Source: Glycine soja (Eukaryota; Streptophyta; Magnoliopsida; Fabales; Fabaceae). Taken from it: 64,000 bases of DNA. Below the pieces are notes generated by a model, which saw only the letters and a program-made list of their open reading frames with translations, made no database searches and had not been told where the DNA came from. The translations under genes and the position numbers were made by a program. Positions 58,920 to 64,000 of the stretch are shown piece after piece (position 1 is the first letter of the stretch; the number at the start of each line of letters is the position of its first letter). The stretch lies in NCBI RefSeq assembly GCF_004193775.1, contig NC_041002.1, positions 10,452,485 through 10,516,484 on the forward strand. The letters run 5' to 3'.

Positions 58920-59306
58920 TGCTATTTGTACCCCCCTTTTTTACTAAATGCACCCCCTTCTATTTTTTTGGTAATTCTTTTTTTCGTAACGTTACGAAAC
59001 TTTACGAATTTCGTAACGATACTTATTTTCCTTCCGCAAGGTTACGAATCCATACGGAATATATATTTACTCTTTTTTAGCTTTCGAAGGAGTTACGGAA
59101 ACTCACGGATTACGCAAAAACACCTCTTTTCGATTTTCGCCACCTCACGGAATTTCATGGATTGCGCTAGCCTGCTTCCTTTTGATTTCTGACATGTCTC
59201 GGGACTTCATTTATTGTGCAACAAAGGACGCCAAGTATCTCAAAGCGGCTAACCAATGGTTGCATGTCATCAAGTAATAATCCCCGGACGAAATTAGGGT
59301 ATGACA
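58920..59306 (-). repeat. Element K 3' LTR, truncated
   Basis: Matches 13783-14167 of G (TGCTATTTG(C/T)ACCCCC, CGTAACGTTACGAAACTTTACG, CCCCGGACGAAATTAGGG). About 1.4 kb of the LTR's other end is missing. Confidence 0.82.
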
Positions 59307-59322
59307 GTTGCCCCTCTATACT
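59307..59322 (-). other. Element K polypurine tract
   Basis: On the minus strand TATAGAGGGGCAAC directly precedes TGTCATACCC. Confidence 0.6.
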
Positions 59323-59567
59323 TACCTTTTATCGGAGATAAGAGGAAAGCAAAGATAAGACACTGATTTCGTCCATCCTACCCTTTCCGTGATGACGACT
59401 CTCGTCTCTACTCCTTCTTCTTTTCTGCACAACACAAAACAAAATACAAACAACAACAAGAACAACAAACTATGCATATACACATTTGGGAAAGGAAACA
59501 ATCGGGAACATAACAAAGATCACATTTCCCAGTCAAGAGGATCCGCCCTTAATGATGAAAAACTCTG

Positions 59568-60398
59568 GAGAATGGAGGATTGCACTAGAGGGTCCTCACT
59601 AGTCAATCATGAAGCATAGCTCCAAACTCTTGGGTGGAGGACGCATGAACGGAAATGCAATTCATGGGGCTCCGAAAAAGATTGAGAATGGAGAATTGCA
59701 CTAAGCAATCACTACGCATGGCTCCAAACTCGAAGATGGAGGACACATGAACGAAAACGCAATTCATGGGGCTCCGAAACAGGTTGAGAATGGAGAATTG
59801 CACTAAGCAATCACTACGCATAGCTCCAAACTCGAAGTTGGAGGACACATGAACGAAAATGCAATTCATGGGGCTCCTAAAAAGGTTGAGAATGGAGAAT
59901 TGCACTAAGCAATCACTACGCATAGCTCCAAACTCGAAGGTGGAGGACACATGAACGAAAACGCAATTCATGGGGCTCCAAAAAAGGTTGAGAATGGAGA
60001 ATTGCACTAAGCAATCACTACGCATAGCTCCAAACTCGAAGGTGGAGGACACATGAACGAAAACGCAATTCATGGGGCTCCGAAAAAGGGTTGAGAATGG
60101 AGAATTGCACTAAGCAATCACTACGCATGGCTCCAAACTCAAAGGTGGAGGACACATGAACGAATACGCAATTCATGGGGCTCCGAAAAAGATTGAGAAT
60201 GGAGAATTGCACTAAGCAATCACTACGCATGGCTCCAAACTCGAAGGTGGAGGACACATGAACGAAAACGCAATTCATGGGGCTCCGAAAAAGGGTTGAG
60301 AATGGAGAATTGCACTAAGCAATCACTACGCATGGCTCCAAACTCGAAGGTGGAGGACACATGAACGAAAACGCAATTCATAGGGCTCCGAAAAAGAT
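59568..60398. repeat. 102-bp tandem repeat, about eight units
   Basis: Units start at GAGAATGGAG (59568, 59684, 59786, 59888, 59990, 60093, 60195, 60298), with spacing 102-103 bp after the first, longer unit. Each contains ATTGCACTAAGCAATCACTACGC and GGAGGACACATGAACGAA. Because 102 is a multiple of three, the minus strand reads a 34-residue periodic frame (MNCVFVHVSS, FGAMRSDCLVQF) over five units (59603-60073); 103-bp units break it. Confidence 0.95.
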
Positions 60399-61537
60399 TG
60401 GTCGGCAGGACCGAACAATCCACCGGGTCTTTCCACCTACAAAAGCAAACATGCTTTTTGCAAAGAAAAATAAATCATTCGCGAGAGCACCATATCTTAG
60501 AGAAACAATATACTTGTGCTAAGGGTAATCTTCCTTGTAATCGAGAATGAAGGGTAGGATGTCAACTTTTAGCTTTTAAATGAACATGCAGGGGAAACAT
60601 TGGGCTAAGCTGAAAATAAATCATTCATAGTGTATAAAACTCACAAGGCAAGTGTTTTATCCTATTCCCAAACCATAACTGCACCATGACTCTATTTTGC
60701 ACACGACTTCCTATCAAATCAAAGATCAAACGTACGATCACGGACCAATAGGATTTTCTCGAGGGTGGTGTTTTTGGAGAGGAAGCTGGGTGTTTCGGTC
60801 TTTTCCTCTTTGTTCATGTGGGGTGGGATATCGCCAGTCGAGAATGACTTTGAATGGAAATTCGAAAGGAAGAGACACCAAAATTGGGTTTTCCTTTGCC
60901 GGCAGTCCCTTACCTTGCTGAAAATTTATCTGGCTTGAAGAGTTTCTGTCCTCTTTGTTTCATTGATCGAGAATTGCTTCTTTTCCCTTTTCACTTCCTT
61001 TTTGATCTTTGATCGGGAATCCTTGTTTTCCTTTTTGGTCATGATACATGTCAGGATTCGGCCAGCGGTTCGGGGATAAAGGGGATGTCCCCACATTATT
61101 CCCATGATACACATGCAACAAATGATGATTAGGAAATTTTATGCAAAAATGGTCATGCATGCACCTACGTGGACGCTCAAGTGTCAAATTTTTATGGTCA
61201 TGTGACACTAGGGCTCAGGATTCATTTTCCCTATTTTACGTCAACCCAGTGTTTCCAAAATATGTTCTTCTATCAATTTGTGCATTCATTCGAGTCCATT
61301 TTGGGCGTCTGGGAAAATTTTCACAGCATTCACCCTTCAGGTGTATACACATTCTTTCAAAAACCAGTTATGATCAGCAAAATTTTTTTTCAAAGAAAAG
61401 TTGGAAGTCATCTCTTTTCAAAAGCATGTTGTTTTTTTAGCTAGACAACTTTTATTATTATTATTTTTTTTCTATATATTTTTTTTCTTCTTATTCTTTT
61501 CTTGCTCGCTCTCTTTTTGCTCTTTTTTTTTTCCATG
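60399..61537. other. Element K internal region, no gene seen
   Basis: No coding similarity recognised; short ORFs on both strands lack motifs. A T-rich stretch occupies 61440-61540. Confidence 0.45.
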
Positions 61538-61855
61538 AGGTATTTTGCTACCTAAACATACGTATAATATTTTTGCTATATACATGCATATCCAAGGTAT
61601 CTTGCTACCTAAACATACATATATATGTTTTGTGAGATATTTTTGCTATATACATGCATATCCAAGGTATCTTGCTACCTAAACATACATATATATATTT
61701 TGTGAAGTATTTTTGCTACATACATGCATATCCAAGGTATCTTTCTACCTAAACATACATATATATATTTTGTGAAGTATTTTTGCTACATACATGCATA
61801 TCCAAGGTATCTTTCTACCTAAACATACATATATATATATTTTGTGAGGTATGAC
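61538..61855. repeat. 70-bp tandem repeat, about 4.5 units
   Basis: TACATGCATATCCAAGGTAT occurs at 61581, 61651, 61721 and 61791, exactly 70 bp apart. Units end in ATATATTTTGTGA(A/G)(G/A)TATTTTTGCTA. Confidence 0.95.
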
Positions 61856-62114
61856 TACCTTTTGAGCTTGTGCTTGTTTTATTTAAATTCCTAGGATCAT
61901 GAGCAAATAGGTGTGTCCTGCTATGACTTGAGAAACAAAAAGTGATCAAATAACAAGCAGAGATTTAAAAGCTACTAGGTTGCCTCCTAGTAGCGCTTCT
62001 TGAACGTCTTGAGCTGGACGCTTGATGGCTTGTCGGTCACGGACCTAGTACTTTGCTTACCTTTGGCTTTGGACTTGGTTGCCTATTGGTCAGCCATGGG
62101 TCGTAAGCAACGCT

Positions 62115-62850
62115 CTAACCTTTTTGTGGATGAGCTGAGGTGAACTCTAGAGGTGATGGTGGTGCGTCTGTTGCCCGCTGCTGGCCATCCCCAGGCTGCT
62201 GTGGTGTTTCGCCCTGCGCCTGCCTAGGGACGCAGTACTTCTTGATGAAAACTCGATTAGTAGGGGGCCTGATGACCTTGTTGGAGGTGACAGGCACTCC
62301 GTAGAACTGACAGAGACCCGTAATTAGGGCTTGACAACTCCAAGACCCTATTGGACTTCTTCGGGTCCACTGGGTGTCTTGCAGGCGCGATCCCTGCAAA
62401 CAATAGATGAAATCAGAAATCAGTTGAGCGATGTGCATACTTACCTATGATGACGTGACCTTGCCGGGGGGAACGGGCACCCTGTAGGACTACAGAGGCC
62501 CGTAACCAGAGTTGGAAACCCCAGGGCCCTGTTGGACTTCTCCGGGTCCACTGGGCGCCTTGTGGGCGTGATCCCTGCAAACAATAGATGACATCAGAAA
62601 TCAATTGAGCCATGTGCATACTTACCTATGTCATGACGGCACAGACCAACCGATACATCTGCAGGCGGAGATTGGCATTGTGGTCGTTGGGCAGAATGTT
62701 GCTAAATAGCAACGTCATCCACGTAAGGGTGGTCATGTTGGTGCGCATGGTCCGCACTCGTCTTTTTGCAGCGACACGGGGGGAATCTTGCCCCGGTATG
62801 CATAGTAGATGTATGATAGCCTCCCTCTCTGGATGTGCTCGCACAGTTGG
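62115..62850 (-). pseudogene. Accessory ORF relic in element K ('putative plant transposon protein'-like), with internal duplication
   Basis: Sense order on the minus strand: TWMTLLFSNILPNDHNANL and LQMYRLVCAVMT (62626-62740), then HMAQLISDVIYCLQ (about 62560-62610). A second, related HIAQLISDFIYCLQ follows (about 62390-62435), then ALITGLCQFYGVPVTSNKVI and RVFIKKYCVPRQAQGETPQQ (62200-62310). The ALITGLC..FYGVP block parallels PHLITLFLHHFNVP of the accessory ORF in copia element C. Stops and frame changes break it. Role unknown. Confidence 0.55.
62275..62636. repeat. 181-bp direct duplication inside the accessory ORF relic
   Basis: GATCCCTGCAAACAATAGATGA is at 62389 and 62570. Units share GGACTTCT(T/C)CGGGTCCACTGGG and ATGTGCATACTTACCTATG and have diverged at many positions. 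Confidence 0.85.
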
Positions 62851-62972
62851 TCGCCCTCCAATATCAGGGGGTGACCTAGGGACTGATAAAAGGAAACTAT
62901 TGGCCCCTTAACCGGGAGCGCAAGTCTCGGTTAAGCATCTAAGGGCAAAGGACCTTATATTCTCTTAAGGTG

Positions 62973-63092
62973 TGGATATGAAGCCCACTGAAAACGAGGA
63001 CGCGTAGCCTTCTAAAGGCGAGGGCGTGCAGCCCTCTGCAAGCGAGGATGTGCAGTCCTCTGATGGCGAGGACATACAGTCCTTTAAAGGTG
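62973..63092. repeat. 24-bp minisatellite, five units
   Basis: Units such as AGGACGCGTAGCCTTC.. and AGGATGTGCAGTCCTC.. start at 62973, 62997, 63021, 63045 and 63069. The minus strand gives an eight-residue periodicity (GLHxLAxR). Confidence 0.9.
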
Positions 63093-63324
63093 ATAGGTAC
63101 TAGTACCCAAAAGTCCACCTTTATGAGAAAGCAAGAGATCGACTCATCGAGAGAGCCGGTCATCCAAAAAGATTGGACACGAGATGTAGGAAATCTATGC
63201 AGTTAACATGATTTTTAGGGATGCAGACGCATGCAACCTTTGTCGTGAAATTTGGTAATGCTGACCTCATATGAAACAATGCAATGCAATGGAAAGTTGT
63301 ACAATGTTCATGACATTCTTTCCC

Positions 63325-63358
63325 TATTTTGTGATTTTGATTTTGATTTTGATTTAAT
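63325..63358. repeat. GATTTT microsatellite
   Basis: Five GATTTT-type units (GATTTTGATTTTGATTTT...). The surrounding 63100-63588 has no recognised gene. Confidence 0.85.
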
Positions 63359-63588
63359 TTTTTTTGGAAAACACAGATTGACTGTCTTTTTGAAAAAGGT
63401 GATAATTCATGCAACCTTATCCCATCTTTTGCAAATATATCCGGGAACTCCCTCAGAGTGTATATTCTGTTTGATTCAGTCACTTGACCATTTTGGAGCG
63501 ACGACAATGGAGTCGTTTGACGTTTAATCCATCTATTGAAATTCCAGGGCTTGCATCCCTTTTTTTTTCTTGTTTAAAAAACATCGAT

Positions 63589-63975
63589 GGGTGAGAACTT
63601 TTGATCTGCCCCTATGTTCACTTGAGGCTCATGCACGATGCCCCTCATTGCCCCAGTGTAAGGCTTTGAGGTACCAATTATTATCTTTCGTCATGACCTT
63701 ATAGCTGGGAACCTATTGGGTGAGAACTTCTAATCTGCCCCTAGGTTTGCTTGAGGTTTTTGTATGGTGTCTTTCATTGCCCCAGTGTAAGGCTTTGAGG
63801 TACCAATTGTTATCTTTCGTCATGACCTTGTAGCTGGGAACCTATTGGGTGAAAACTTCTAATCTGCCCCTAGGTTCGCTTGAGGTTTTTGCATGGTGCC
63901 TTTCATTGCCCCAGTGTAGGGCTTAGAGGTACTAATTGTTGTCTTGTTTTCACAACCTCGTAGTGAGGAAGAATG
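63589..63975. repeat. 129-bp tandem repeat, three units
   Basis: GGGTGA(G/A)AACTT starts at 63589, 63718 and 63847, exactly 129 bp apart. Each unit has ATCTGCCCCTA, CATTGCCCCAGTGTA and GCTTTGAGGTACCAATT. The third unit diverges near its end. Confidence 0.93.
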
Positions 63976-64000
63976 AAAGAAGCAGTTGATTCTTGCAAAA

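Larger units (their letters stand above)
58920..64000 (-). mobile_element. Element K: Ogre-family element, 3' LTR piece and 3' internal region
   Basis: The minus-strand sense is fixed by the LTR start TGTCATACCC at 59306 and the purine-rich tract next to it. The LTR is truncated to 387 bp at 58920. The interior (59307 to the window edge) has tandem repeats of 102, 70, 24 and 129 bp and relics of an accessory ORF. No gag or pol appears in the window. Family membership rests on LTR identity with F and G. Confidence 0.7.

Noticed and set aside
59568..60398. CRISPR-like array
   Set aside because: The whole 102-bp unit is repeated with no unique spacers, in a plant retrotransposon.
62440..62640. 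Introns with GTAAGT...TTTGCAG on the minus strand (two copies)
   Set aside because: The sequence between is readable as coding (HMAQLISDVIYCLQ) and the splice-like signals recur only because of the 181-bp duplication.

Overview
The window looks like a transposon-dense stretch of a legume nuclear genome, most likely soybean (Glycine) or a close Phaseoleae relative. This is inferred from spliceosomal introns, plant Ty3, Ty1/copia, Ogre-like, CACTA and hAT families, and LTRs carrying many copies of the palindrome TAATCGATTA, which I associate with soybean repeats. No bacterial, organellar, rRNA, tRNA or CRISPR features were seen. Only two intact protein-coding units are evident: the polyprotein of a young Ty1/copia element (50433-54416) and a four-exon pectinesterase gene on the minus strand (56679-58156).

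Layout. 1-14654: a minus-strand Ty3 chromovirus-like element (A), open at the left edge. A pair of LTRs of its own family sits head-to-tail in its gag (3541-5466). Its 5' LTR is split by a solo Ogre-type LTR (G, 8806-14167), which is itself split by a TG..CA unit (H, 8884-12457). 15200-22255: a plus-strand CACTA element (E) with a deleted transposase and a second gene ending in a Ulp1-like protease, broken by two copia LTR insertions. 22256-23927: CACTA and hAT relics and a 185-bp hAT MITE with 8-bp target-site duplication. 23928-28226: a copia element (C) that lost pol but keeps an accessory ORF. 28227-32829: 5' LTR and gag of an Ogre-like element (F). 32830-35488: a long LTR (I). 35489-40655: a truncated copia element (B, minus) with an 815-bp hAT element in its integrase. 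40670-43481: decayed Ty3 integrase joined to an Athila-like gag. 43482-44335: a second CACTA fragment. 44336-49884: low-coding DNA with one possible PHO1-like exon relic.

49885-58156 is the most gene-like part. The pectinesterase lacks an inhibitor pro-domain and keeps all catalytic residues. Its 3' end and downstream flank are tandemly duplicated, and the left duplicate was hit by the young copia element, whose two LTRs differ by one substitution and a 12-bp indel. That element has no recognisable tRNA-Met primer-binding site.

58770-64000: a CACTA terminus, then the 3' LTR piece and 3' internal region of a minus-strand Ogre-family element (K). K is rich in tandem repeats (102, 70, 24 and 129 bp) and carries relics of the same accessory domain seen in copia element C.

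Apart from the pectinesterase, nearly every coding stretch is transposon-derived and decayed. The main value of the window is the order of insertions, which can be read from nested target-site duplications.
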